Below, piece by piece: positions 39,245-47,883 of a stretch of 64,000 nt of DNA. This stretch comes from Methylopila sp. M107. GTDB lineage: Bacteria; Pseudomonadota; Alphaproteobacteria; Rhizobiales; Methylopilaceae. The stretch lies in the NCBI RefSeq assembly GCF_000384475.1, contig NZ_ARWB01000001.1, positions 908,022 through 972,021 of the forward strand, given 5' to 3'. A program made the position numbers and the translations under genes. The stretch's first letter is position 1. Each line of letters opens with the position of its first letter. The notes under the pieces are model-generated. The model was not told the origin of the DNA and made no database searches. It was given only the letters and a program-made list of their open reading frames with translations.

Positions 39245-41038
39245 CTAAGCGCGCTCGTGGACATAGGTACCCGGCGCCGGACAGAGCGGCGGGTGGGCTG
39301 CATCGCCTTGCGACGACGGCGCGGGAATGAGCTCGCCCGCATGTTCGGTGGTCCAGGCGACGCCGTGGTCCCACCAGCTCCCGTCGTGGCGCGTGGCCGT
39401 TGAGAGCCATTCGTCCGCGGTGGGTTTCAGCTCGGCGTTCGTGAAGAAGCTCGCCTTCTTGTTTCCGGGCGGGCAGACGATGGTCTGGATGTGCCCGCTA
39501 TTCCCGAGCACGAACTGGCTGCGCGGACCGAGCAGCTGCGCGCTGCGATACACGGCCTGCCAGATGCACAGATGGTCTTTGGCGGCGCCAAGCACGTATG
39601 TGTCGATGTCGAGATCGTCGATCGCGGCGATCGACTTTCCGCGCACCTGCATCGAACCCGGCGTCACGAAGGGGTTGGAGTCGATGAAATCGCTGAAATC
39701 CTGGTTGAACTGGGCGGTCATGCCGGTGCCGTCGCCGTTCCAATACAGAACGTCGAACCGCGACGGCTGTTCGCCCATCAGGTAGTTGTTGATCCAGTAG
39801 TTCCAGATCAACTCGTTCGATCGCAGCATTGCGAACAGCAACGTGAACTCGCGGGCGCTGATGCGTTTCTTCGCCGAGCGCTTCTTCACGAGCGACGTCG
39901 CGACATCGCCGCCTTGAGTGAACGCGCCGATGCCCGGCGCCTTCTTCATTGATTGCGTGTCGAGCGGCGAAACGACGAGCAGCAGACTGTTGATCTTCCG
40001 CTGCCCGACAGCCGCGAGGTGCGCGGCGAGAGCCACGGCCGCCGGACCCGCGCCGCACACGGCCCAGAGGTTCACGTCGTTGGACTTCGTTATCGCTCGG
40101 GTGGCGTCGACGGCCGCTTCGATCGCGTCCTGGTAGTCGTCCATGCCCCAGCGGTTGTGGCGCTTCTGAGGATTGCGCCAGACGATGACGAATACCGTCT
40201 GCTCGTTCTTGATGAAGTGCTCCAGAATACTTCTGTCCGGAGCGATATCGAGAATGTAATACTTGTTCACGATCGACGGCACGACCAGAATGGGCCGCGC
40301 GCGCACGCGTTCCGTCTGCGGCGCATACTGGATCAGCTCGAACATCTCGGTGCGCAACACGACCGACCCCGGCGTCACGGCAAGGTTGCCGCCGACCTGG
40401 AAGGCGGATTCGTCGACCTGCGAGGGGATCGGGCGCCTCTTGAGGACGTCGGAGGCCAGATTCTTCGCGCCGCGCGCCACGCTCATGCCGTTGGTTTCCC
40501 GCGCCCGCCGCAGGGCCGCGGGGTTTCCGAGCAGGAAGTTCGTCGGCGACAGCGCGTCCGAGATCTGCGACAGCCAGAATTGCGCGCGCTCGGACTCGGC
40601 CGGGTTGAGCCCCAGTTGCTTCGCGTAGTTCGTCGTGGACTGGCACGCCGCAAGATAGACTTGCATCGTGCTCGAATAGATCGGGTTTTCCCGCCAGGCG
40701 GGATCCTTGAAGCGCCCGTCGTCCGGCTTCGGCTTCGATTCCGATTCCCCCGCTGCGATCTTGCCGACCTCGCCCAGAAAACCGAGGCTCGCCTTGAACA
40801 GGGCGAGGGGCTGCTTCACGGTCTGTCGGGTCAGCGTGGCGCCGACCTTGACGAGATCCTTCACGCGGATGTCGCCCATCAGGTTCTGGCCGTTCGCGCT
40901 TTCGGCGGCGCGCCTGCCGATGTCGCCGTCGTCCGGACCTTTGAGCGTGGCCGGTTCGCCGGTGTTCGCGGCCGCGCCAGACGCCGGCCCGTCGGAGACG
41001 TTTTCGCCGGCCGGCGCTCTGTTGCGTTGGGCCGCCAT
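39245..41038 (-). CDS. phaC: Polyhydroxyalkanoate synthase 1 (PhaC family)
   Basis: This polymerises hydroxyacyl-CoA into PHA granules. The protein has 597 residues. The triad is Cys328, Asp488 (AAKDH) and His516 (NSGHIQ). The lipase-box context is AVCGAG, not the usual GxCxG: the first Gly and the second Gly are Ala. NYWINNYL and SPTNFLLGNPAAL are conserved family features. The disordered N-terminus of about 60 residues is Gly/Ala-rich. Its ATG overlaps the acetoacetyl-CoA synthetase stop by one base (TGATG form). Activity with this box needs testing. Confidence 0.87.
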   Translation of the reverse strand: MAAQRNRAPAGENVSDGPASGAAANTGEPATLKGPDDGDIGRRAAESANGQNLMGDIRVKDLVKVGATLTRQTVKQPLALFKASLGFLGEVGKIAAGESESKPKPDDGRFKDPAWRENPIYSSTMQVYLAACQSTTNYAKQLGLNPAESERAQFWLSQISDALSPTNFLLGNPAALRRARETNGMSVARGAKNLASDVLKRRPIPSQVDESAFQVGGNLAVTPGSVVLRTEMFELIQYAPQTERVRARPILVVPSIVNKYYILDIAPDRSILEHFIKNEQTVFVIVWRNPQKRHNRWGMDDYQDAIEAAVDATRAITKSNDVNLWAVCGAGPAAVALAAHLAAVGQRKINSLLLVVSPLDTQSMKKAPGIGAFTQGGDVATSLVKKRSAKKRISAREFTLLFAMLRSNELIWNYWINNYLMGEQPSRFDVLYWNGDGTGMTAQFNQDFSDFIDSNPFVTPGSMQVRGKSIAAIDDLDIDTYVLGAAKDHLCIWQAVYRSAQLLGPRSQFVLGNSGHIQTIVCPPGNKKASFFTNAELKPTADEWLSTATRHDGSWWDHGVAWTTEHAGELIPAPSSQGDAAHPPLCPAPGTYVHERA

Positions 41039-43065
41039 CACGCGCCTCCGGCGCGCGCGGCCGGGACCTGCCACGAATAGTCGGTCGAGGTCTCGGCGAA
41101 ATCGACGAAGTAATCGACCGCCTTCGGGTTCGCCATCGCGTCGCGGCTGGCGGCCTTGTCGACCGGCGTGCCCATCAGGATCTTGCGGACCGGCACTTCC
41201 ATCTTCTTGCCGGTCAGCGTGTAGGGGATTTCATCGACGACATAGATGCGATCGGGAACGTGCCGCGGGCTGCAGTCTTGGCGCAGGCGCCTGTTGATCC
41301 TCGCGACGACGTCGTCGGTCAGGCTGAACTCCGGCTTCATGCGCAGGAACAGCGGCATGAAGAAGTTCCCGCCCGGCAGTTCGCAGCACACGATCAGGCT
41401 GTCGGCGACCTCGGGCTCCTGCTCGACCGCGCGATAGATCTCGGCCGTGCCGATGCGCACGCCGAACCGGTTCAGCGTCGAGTCCGAGCGGCCATAGATG
41501 TAGCAGCCGCCGCGCTCGTTGATCTTGATGAAATCGCCGTGGCGCCAGACGCCCGGAAAGTGGTCGAAGTAGGATTCGTGGTAGCGCTTGCCGTTCTCGT
41601 CGTTCCAGAAGTAGATCGGCATCGAGGGGAACGGGCTCGTGACGACCAGTTCGCCGACTTCGCCGATGATCTCCTTGCCGTCGTCGCTCCAGGAGCGGAC
41701 GTCCATGCCGAGCATGCGCGTCTGGATCTCGCCGGCGTGGACCGGCAGGTTGGGGACTGCGCCCACGAAGCCGCTGCAGATTTCGGTGCCGCCGGACTGT
41801 GAGGTGACCCAGAGGTCTTCTTTGACGTTGCGATAGAACCAGTCGAACGTCTCAGGGGTGGAGGGCGCCCCGGCCGCCATCACGCATTCTAGCCGCGACA
41901 GGTCGTATTTGTCGCCGGGCTTGAGGCCCGCCTTCTCCATTATCTGTACATAGGTCGGGCTCGCCCCGAACATCGTGACGCCGGCGTCGCTCGCGATCTT
42001 CCAGAGCAGGTCGAGGTCGGGATGGGCGGGATTGCCGTCGTAGAGCACCGACGACGAGCCGGTCAGCAGCGCCGCCATCATGAGGTTCCACATCATCCAC
42101 CCGGTGGTGGTGTAGAAAAACATGGTCGAGCCCTGCCTCAGGCCGAGATGCAGGTGCATCAGTTTCAGGTGCTCGAGGAGCACCCCGACGTGGCTATGCA
42201 CGATCGCCTTCGGCAGACCGGTGGTGCCGGACGAAAACAGCACCCAGATCGGGTGATCGTAGGAAACCCGCTCGAACGCGAACTCTTCGCGCGCGACGTC
42301 CGGATGATCGATCAGCTCCGACCACGTCGTGACGTTCGGCAGGGCAGGGGCGGGCGCGCTTTCGTCGAGATAGGGCAGCCAGACGACGTGCTCGAGCGTT
42401 GGCAGACCTTCGACGATCGCGCGTGCTTCGGCATGGCGCGTAAAGTCCTTGCCGCCGAAGCGGTAGCCGTCGGCGACGAACAGCAGCTTTGGCTCGATCT
42501 GCGCGAAGCGCTCCGTGACGGTCTTGACGCCGAACTCGGGCGCGGCCGACGACCAGACCGCGCCGACCGCGATCGTGGCCATCATCGCGACGGCCGTCTC
42601 CGGTACGCCCGGCATGTAGGAGACGACGCGGTCGCCGGGCTTCACGCCGAGCTTGCGCAGCTGCGTCGCGACGATCCGCACCTTTCGCGCCAGTTCGCGA
42701 CGGCTCATCGTCCTCATCGGCCGGATTTCCGAGAGATGGTGAAACGCGACCGCGTCGCCGTCGTCAGCTTCGTGGCGCAGGAGGTGTTCGGCGTAGTTGA
42801 CGAGCGAGCCCTCGAACCATTTGCCGCCCGGCATCACCCGGCGATCCAGCACGCGCGTGTAGGGAGCGGACGACTCGACCTTGTAGTAATCCCAGATCGA
42901 CGCCCAGAATTCCTCGATGTCGGTCACCGACCATCGCCGCAGGGCTTCATAATCGGAGAAAGTCTTGCCGCGCGTCTCGTTCAGCCATTTGGCGTAGCCC
43001 ACGACATTCGAATTGGCCGCGAATTCGGCGCTCGGCGTCCACAGCAACTGGCCTTCACTGACCAC
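41038..43065 (-). CDS. Acetoacetyl-CoA synthetase
   Basis: This ATP-dependent enzyme activates acetoacetate with CoA. The protein has 675 residues, the usual length. It opens like the family (LLWTPSAEFAANSNVVGYAKWLNE), with nucleotide loop FSSGTTGLPKAIVHSHVG, SQSGGTEICSGFVG, IYGRSDSTLNRFGVRIGTAEIYRAVE and the C-terminal Lys region PYTLTGKKMEVPVRK. It is the first gene of the operon with phaC and phaZ and can recycle acetoacetate from PHA breakdown. Confidence 0.93.
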   Translation of the reverse strand: MVSEGQLLWTPSAEFAANSNVVGYAKWLNETRGKTFSDYEALRRWSVTDIEEFWASIWDYYKVESSAPYTRVLDRRVMPGGKWFEGSLVNYAEHLLRHEADDGDAVAFHHLSEIRPMRTMSRRELARKVRIVATQLRKLGVKPGDRVVSYMPGVPETAVAMMATIAVGAVWSSAAPEFGVKTVTERFAQIEPKLLFVADGYRFGGKDFTRHAEARAIVEGLPTLEHVVWLPYLDESAPAPALPNVTTWSELIDHPDVAREEFAFERVSYDHPIWVLFSSGTTGLPKAIVHSHVGVLLEHLKLMHLHLGLRQGSTMFFYTTTGWMMWNLMMAALLTGSSSVLYDGNPAHPDLDLLWKIASDAGVTMFGASPTYVQIMEKAGLKPGDKYDLSRLECVMAAGAPSTPETFDWFYRNVKEDLWVTSQSGGTEICSGFVGAVPNLPVHAGEIQTRMLGMDVRSWSDDGKEIIGEVGELVVTSPFPSMPIYFWNDENGKRYHESYFDHFPGVWRHGDFIKINERGGCYIYGRSDSTLNRFGVRIGTAEIYRAVEQEPEVADSLIVCCELPGGNFFMPLFLRMKPEFSLTDDVVARINRRLRQDCSPRHVPDRIYVVDEIPYTLTGKKMEVPVRKILMGTPVDKAASRDAMANPKAVDYFVDFAETSTDYSWQVPAARAGGA

Positions 43066-43417
43066 TGGCGTTCTCCCTGAAGCCCTATACTGGTCAGCTT
43101 CGCCCGACGCCTTCCGATGGTGAGAGCGGGGCGTAAGAGGCGAGCCGACCGATATTTTTCTTTATTGGTGGTCAACCGTCGAATATCCGACCGATTGCAG
43201 TAGCCACGATTATTGAGAAGAAATTTCAAGGCTACGTCGATACGAAGCAAATTTATGGCTTCATATTCTGACGTCATGCGCGCGAGACGCCGCGATCTGG
43301 CGCGAGGTCTATTGCAGCGTGGAATTGTTGTTCAAGAGTTTGGCGCGCGGCGTTGCAGAACCTCCGCTTGTCTTGTTGATCCGACCCTGTCACGGCGTTT
43401 GGGCGATCGTCAAGAAA

Positions 43418-43439
43418 AATTTGGACGATTGTCCAAATT
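43418..43439. promoter_or_regulatory. Perfect inverted repeat AATTTGGAC-GATT-GTCCAAATT
   Basis: Two perfect 9-base arms with a 4-base spacer lie in AT-rich surroundings about 350 bases upstream of the acetoacetyl-CoA synthetase start. This looks like a protein operator. Distance to the start is large, so the regulated promoter is uncertain. No second copy is seen in the window. Confidence 0.45.
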
Positions 43440-43596
43440 GCTATGTCGGTGGCTGCGAGCCGGCTGATCTGCCCAAGAAAAAAGCCGAATTCGACGGGAG
43501 GGAATGTGCGCGTCGGCCCGCCCTGACGGATCATTCCGCCTCACGAGCGGGCCATGCTGGCCTCGACGCGGGAGCCGCCAGTCGGGTTCAAAGGCC

Positions 43597-43630
43597 AAAA
43601 AAAACGAGACGGGCGGGACCCGTCTCGTTT
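43597..43630 (-). terminator. Rho-independent terminator of the MetA-channel gene
   Basis: Perfect 12-base arms AAACGAGACGGG and CCCGTCTCGTTT with a 5-base loop are followed, on the minus strand, by a run of Ts. It lies 42 bases after the stop of the gene at 43672-44619. Confidence 0.9.
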
Positions 43631-43671
43631 GGTGGCTTTGGCAGTTCTACTCTAGATGCGCTCAGTCGACC

Positions 43672-44619
43672 TCAGTACTTGGTGACCAGTACGGGGGAGG
43701 CTGGCTGAGGAGCGAACAACTTCAACAAGCGGATCTGCCCCGTGAAATCATTGCGGAACCCGCCCTTGGCTCGACTGACGTCGACGCCAGCGACGGCGGT
43801 GAGCTGGATCGTCGGCGTAATGAACGTTCCTGCGAAGGCGCGCAGGCCATCCGAGTCCGTCTTCAGGCCTGTCCTCACGCCTTCGATGGACTGAGCGCCC
43901 CCGAAGCGGCCGTTGTAGCCGGTGGCGATGTAGGTGGCAGGGCTGAAATTGTAGCGCAGATAGCCTTGCAGCTGGTACGTCTCGTTCTGCTTGATCTTCA
44001 CCTTGCTGCCGCCGAACAGAGCGTGGTCGTCACGGAAGTCCTTGTAGAACGTTACGTCCGCGGCGAGATCTAGGAAGAAGCCGTTACCAAGGTTCTGGAT
44101 GACTCCGAGCTGCGGGAAGAACGTCCAGGTCCCGCTGCCGATATTGAACGGCCGGTCGATGTCGTACTTGCCGGTGGGCGCGGAAACATAGCCGGTAAGG
44201 CCGGCGGTGGTGCCGCCCGGCTTGTCCGCGCCGGTGAGCCCGAACACCGTGAAGCCGCCGACCAGGTCTCCGACGCCGTTGTTCTTCTCGGCGTCGAACC
44301 CTCCGACCTTATGGTCGGTGAACTTGCCGACCGGAATGAAGGCCTGGATGGCGATCGGCACGCCCGCGATCTCGGAATAGTGGAGGATACGGGGAATGAC
44401 TGTCGCGACGGAGTACTTGGAGTCGGGGATCTTCGTATTGTTGATGCGAAGATTGCTGTTGTCCGAAAAGCCGAAATACAGCAGGCCAAGCGTGGTGCCA
44501 GACGGCATCGCGGTGTAGTCGCCCGGAATGATGTCGATCGCGTTGGCGGAACCCGGCAGAGCAAGTCCAAGCGCCAACGCGCCGAGCGCGAGGCTCTTCC
44601 TCAGCAGTTTTACTGACAT
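43672..44619 (-). CDS. Outer-membrane protein of the phenol MetA-pathway family
   Basis: The protein has 315 residues. A signal peptide (about 1-27, MSVKLLRKSLALGALALGL onward) is followed by alternating aromatic-polar beta strands typical of a barrel (TLGLLYFGFSDNS, TGYVSAPTGKYD, TFFPQLGVIQNLGNGFFLDLAADV, YLRYNFSP). This is the Phenol_MetA_deg (COG4313) layout; members lie beside degradation genes for hydrophobic compounds and may pass them through the outer membrane. It has its own terminator and is divergent from the SCP-x thiolase. Confidence 0.82.
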   Translation of the reverse strand: MSVKLLRKSLALGALALGLALPGSANAIDIIPGDYTAMPSGTTLGLLYFGFSDNSNLRINNTKIPDSKYSVATVIPRILHYSEIAGVPIAIQAFIPVGKFTDHKVGGFDAEKNNGVGDLVGGFTVFGLTGADKPGGTTAGLTGYVSAPTGKYDIDRPFNIGSGTWTFFPQLGVIQNLGNGFFLDLAADVTFYKDFRDDHALFGGSKVKIKQNETYQLQGYLRYNFSPATYIATGYNGRFGGAQSIEGVRTGLKTDSDGLRAFAGTFITPTIQLTAVAGVDVSRAKGGFRNDFTGQIRLLKLFAPQPASPVLVTKY

Positions 44620-45105
44620 GTCGTTCTTCCCCGTTGCTTTTTTGTACTGACCTGTCGCCGGTTAACGGCGACCAGTGTGGCTTCGGTCCCAAGTAACAGT
44701 TCGTATTGATCGAGCGTCCGTCGTTTTCAGGGCGCAGAAATCCGTTCGGCGCACGGCGGGTTCGCCTTGCTCCGGTTCTCCGAAGAGCCGTTTCACGCCG
44801 TTGCTTCGCCGACGTCGCGGCTCGGTTTCCTTTGGGCAGTCCGCTCTCGCGTCCGATCTCTTCAGGCGGACGCCGGAGAGCGTGCGTCACACCGTCGCCC
44901 CATTAGGAAGCGGTCTTTACAGACGTCAAGTTTTTTTCTTGACGTCTGTAAAGACATCGAGAGTGATGTGACCCAAATGCGTCGATCCGGCGCCAGGCGC
45001 GGTTTTGCTTCGCAATGGCCAAGGGTCGAATGCGAACGAGGGTAAGCTCCCGACACGAACGCGAGCGGCGAGACGCGTCCTGCGGCCGCACAGTGGAGTT
45101 TGTTG
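44620..45105. other. 486-base divergent gap between the MetA channel and the SCP-x thiolase
   Basis: No gene is supported. The only strong feature is the 18-bp-arm inverted repeat at 44913-44955. Both genes start about 150-300 bases away, so the region is likely a shared regulatory gap. Confidence 0.5.
44913..44955. promoter_or_regulatory. Perfect 18-bp inverted repeat in a divergent promoter region
   Basis: The arms GTCTTTACAGACGTCAAG and CTTGACGTCTGTAAAGAC are exact reverse complements separated by seven Ts. Each arm contains TTGACG reading outward on opposite strands, a good -35 hexamer, so the structure may be two divergent promoters built around one symmetric operator. A hairpin with RNA-level function is the alternative. 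Confidence 0.6.
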
Positions 45106-46290
45106 ATGTCGTCCAAAGTTATCGTGGCGGGTGTCGGTATGGTGCCGTTCGCGAAGCCCGGGACCAGCGAGCCTTACGACGTCATGGCGGCCGCCGCCGC
45201 CCGCTCCGCGCTCGCCGACGCCGGGCTCCATTACGCGGCTGTGCGGCAAGCCTATGCGGGCTACGTCTATGGCGATTCCACCTGCGGACAGAAAGCGCTC
45301 TACCGCCTCGGGATGACCGGCGTCCCGATCATCAACGTCAACAACAACTGTTCCACGGGCTCCACGGCGCTCTTCCTCGCGCGTCAGGCGATCGCGTCCG
45401 GCGCTGCGGATTGCGTGCTCGCCGTCGGCTTCGAGCAGATGAAGCCCGGCGCGCTCGAGCTTCAGTATTCAGACCGGCCAAGCCCGTTCGAGACGTTCGA
45501 CGTTCTGGTCGGGGAGCTTGTCGGCAAGGACGAGTTGCCGCTCGCCTTGCGCTACTTCGGCGGAGCGGGGCTCAGTCACATGAACAAGTACGGCACGCCG
45601 CTCGAGAGCTTCGCGGCGGTGCGCGCCAAGGCGAGCCGCCATGCCGCCAACAATCCCAACGCCGTGTTCCGCAAGGAGGTCAGCGCCCAGGAGGTGCTGG
45701 ACTCGCCGGTCCTCTGGCCGGGCGTTCTCACCCGGCTGATGGCGTGCCCGCCGACCTGCGGCGCCGCGGCGGCCGTCCTGACGTCGGCCGAATATGCGCG
45801 GCGCCATGGAATTCGCGCCGACGTCGAGATTTCGGCCCAGGCGATGACGACCGATTTCCCGTCCAGCGTCGAGGATCGAGACATGATGCAGGTGGCCGGG
45901 TTCGACCTGTCCCGTTCGGCCGCGCGGCAGGTCTACGACTCGAGCGGGATCGGGCCGGAGGACGTCGACGTGGTCGAGCTGCACGATTGTTTCGCGCAGA
46001 ACGAATTGATCTCCTACGAGGCCCTGGACCTGTGCGCCGACGGAGGGGCCGCGAAACTGATCGCCGACGGCGACAACACCTATGGCGGCAAATACGTCAC
46101 CAATCCGTCCGGCGGGCTGCTTTCGAAGGGGCACCCCCTCGGGGCGACGGGCCTCGCCCAATGCTATGAGATCACCCAGCAACTCCGAGGGAACGCAGGC
46201 GCGCGGCAGGTCGATGGCGCGCGGATCGGCTTACAGCACAATCTCGGTCTTGGCGGAGCGTGCGTCGTCACGCTGTTTCAGAGTGCATGA
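45106..46290 (+). CDS. SCP-x/SCP2-type thiolase (lipid-transfer protein)
   Basis: This is a thiolase-fold protein of 394 residues, of the SCP-x type used on branched or sterol side chains as well as fatty acyls. It has the nucleophile Cys82 in NNNCSTGSTA, ELHDCFAQNELI, the His of [13 protein letters not shown] and QHNLGLGGACVV. I use the ATG at 45106, with GGAG seven bases upstream, not the TTG codons just before. Its end overlaps the TetR gene end by 23 bases on the other strand. Confidence 0.88.
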   Translation: MSSKVIVAGVGMVPFAKPGTSEPYDVMAAAAARSALADAGLHYAAVRQAYAGYVYGDSTCGQKALYRLGMTGVPIINVNNNCSTGSTALFLARQAIASGAADCVLAVGFEQMKPGALELQYSDRPSPFETFDVLVGELVGKDELPLALRYFGGAGLSHMNKYGTPLESFAAVRAKASRHAANNPNAVFRKEVSAQEVLDSPVLWPGVLTRLMACPPTCGAAAAVLTSAEYARRHGIRADVEISAQAMTTDFPSSVEDRDMMQVAGFDLSRSAARQVYDSSGIGPEDVDVVELHDCFAQNELISYEALDLCADGGAAKLIADGDNTYGGKYVTNPSGGLLSKGHPLGATGLAQCYEITQQLRGNAGARQVDGARIGLQHNLGLGGACVVTLFQSA

Positions 46291-46924
46291 CCTTCTGCTT
46301 TCGCTCGGACGTCCGCGCCGCCGGTCGGCCGGCAGGCTTCGGCTGGCCGACGATCGGCAGAAACCGGCGAATGGCGAGCTCCATCTCGTCCCCGGCGTCG
46401 GGCGCGTCGGCGAGATGGCGGATCAGCGCGTGCTGAAACAGACCGTCGATCGTCGCGTAGACGACCCTCGACGACAGCGCTGGCTCTTCGCCCTTGAGTT
46501 CGATCGCCGTCGACACGATGCGCCAGATCATGTCCTCGATATTGCTGTCGATCTCCATGACCTCAGACCGGAAGGCGTTCTGAAACATGGTCTGGGACCG
46601 AAGATCGTACCAAAGACGATGTAATAATGCATCTTCATGCAGAGATCTCTTCAGGCTTTGCAGAAAGTGTTCCGTCAACTCATTGTAATCGCCGGCGCCG
46701 CTCGTGATTTCGTCGTACTTTTGGATGCATTGTGTTTTAAAATCGCGAATGCAATAGGTGATAAGATCAATCTTGTCAGTAAAGTAATAATGGAGAACGC
46801 CATGCGAGAATCTTGAGTTCTGTGCGATCTCTCGCAGGCTCGTATGCGCGTAGCCGAGCTCCGTCAGGGTCTGCAGTGCGGCGCTCGCCAGTTCGGCGCG
46901 ACGCTGCGTGAATTTATCTGACAC
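46268..46924 (-). CDS. TetR-family transcriptional regulator
   Basis: The protein has 218 residues. The N-terminal helix-turn-helix (about residues 8-50) reads LTELGYAHTSLREIAQNSRFSHGVLHYYFTDKIDLI, the TetR core. The C-terminal ligand domain is unique to it. I use the GTG at 46924, which has AGGAG eight bases upstream; longer frames are unsupported. It converges on the SCP-x thiolase and is divergent from the GFA gene. Local genes of acyl metabolism are likely targets. Confidence 0.87.
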   Translation of the reverse strand: MSDKFTQRRAELASAALQTLTELGYAHTSLREIAQNSRFSHGVLHYYFTDKIDLITYCIRDFKTQCIQKYDEITSGAGDYNELTEHFLQSLKRSLHEDALLHRLWYDLRSQTMFQNAFRSEVMEIDSNIEDMIWRIVSTAIELKGEEPALSSRVVYATIDGLFQHALIRHLADAPDAGDEMELAIRRFLPIVGQPKPAGRPAARTSERKQKVMHSETA

Positions 46925-47108
46925 GCAAACTTCTCCTGCGAAGTCGCCGCGCGCGACGACCTGAAAGACTGAAAACGCGGGCGGCGGGCAGCCAAGCTTG
47001 AAGTGGAGCCGGACCCGACCGGGCAAAGCCCTCATCCCTGCCAAGGTAGCAGAACCCGCGGAGAAAGTCCGTCGGTCGCCGCGACAGCGATGAGAAATCA
47101 TGATCGCG

Positions 47109-47125
47109 CAACGGCTTGGCCGTTG
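47109..47125. promoter_or_regulatory. Small inverted repeat before the GFA gene
   Basis: CAACGG-CTTGG-CCGTTG has 6-base arms and ends three bases before the AGGAGG ribosome site of the GFA gene. It could be a TetR operator or chance. Confidence 0.3.
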
Positions 47126-47140
47126 ACAGGAGGATACATT

Positions 47141-47560
47141 ATGAGCACCGAGCTTCTCAAGGGGACGTGTCTGTGCGGGCGTGTGAGCGTGTCGCTGCCG
47201 CGCGAAGGGGCCGCTTCGGCGATCTGTCATTGCGCGAGCTGCCAGAAGCAGACAGGCAGCGCCTATTCGGTCGTCGTCATGGCCCCGGCCCCCGACGTAA
47301 CGGTCGATGGCGCGCTCGCCGAGTTTCACGACACGACCGTCAAGGGCGAGCCCGTCCTGCGGAAGTTCTGCCCGAATTGCGGATCGCCGGTCGAGACGGT
47401 GTCGGCGGCCATCGAAGGGCTGGGAGTCAGGGTGATCAAGGCGGGCCTGCTGGAGGGCGGCGCTCCGGCGCCCCAGATGCAGCTGTTCTGCGAGAACATG
47501 CTCGGATGGAGCGCTTCGCTACCTGAGACCGCCCGATTTTCGCAGATGCCGGGCGGCTGA
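47141..47560 (+). CDS. GFA-fold (CENP-V/GFA) zinc protein
   Basis: The protein has 139 residues. It carries the zinc cysteines of the family: GTCLCGRVSVSLP (residues 8-20), CHCASCQKQTGSAYS (about 29-43) and FCPNCGSPVET (about 77-87). The family is named after glutathione-dependent formaldehyde-activating enzyme, but that activity is doubtful for most members. AGGAGG lies seven bases before the ATG. Formaldehyde handling would suit a methylotroph; the local context instead is acyl metabolism. Confidence 0.85.
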   Translation: MSTELLKGTCLCGRVSVSLPREGAASAICHCASCQKQTGSAYSVVVMAPAPDVTVDGALAEFHDTTVKGEPVLRKFCPNCGSPVETVSAAIEGLGVRVIKAGLLEGGAPAPQMQLFCENMLGWSASLPETARFSQMPGG

Positions 47561-47883
47561 AGATCGCCACAGTGAGGCGACTATCGGCTTTCCTCGCGCC
47601 CGACGGACGCCCGGAGCGCTGACTTCACCGCTTGGAGGCGATCGAAGCCTCTGGGCGTGTAGCGCCACGAAAGGCGGGAGTCAGTGCTGCCTCAGCTGCA
47701 GGTTAGTGCTGCTCATGGGAGCGCCAACGGCGTCGAACCTATCCAAGGGTAGGCTCCCAATCCGCTCCTGCGCCTCACATCTCGATCCCGCAGATCCGAT
47801 CGACGGCGCCTCGCGTGAAGCGGCGTGGTTCGGCCGGCCGGACGCAAAATGTCTGTCGCGCCGCGGCGCGTGAAGGAAACGCG
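47561..47883. other. 323-base gap upstream of fadA
   Basis: No gene is apparent. The one clear feature is the near-palindrome CCTATC-CAAG-GGTAGG at 47738-47753, listed separately. Confidence 0.5.
47738..47753. promoter_or_regulatory. CCTATC-N4-GATAGG palindrome, copy 4 with one mismatch (fadA promoter)
   Basis: CCTATC-CAAG-GGTAGG differs from the consensus at one base of the right arm. It ends 130 bases before the fadA start. The position in front of an acyl-oxidation gene is as for the exact copies. Confidence 0.5.

Larger units (their letters stand above)
43066..43671. other. 606-base gap upstream of the acetoacetyl-CoA synthetase operon
   Basis: No gene is supported. 43140-43280 is AT-richer and should hold the promoter of the minus-strand operon. 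A perfect inverted repeat lies at 43418-43439 and a terminator at 43597-43630, both listed separately. Small open frames here have no recognisable features. Confidence 0.5.

Noticed and set aside
43319-43708. 129-residue frame in the gap upstream of acetoacetyl-CoA synthetase
   Set aside because: It crosses the palindrome and the terminator of the MetA-channel gene, lacks a ribosome site and has no recognisable domain.
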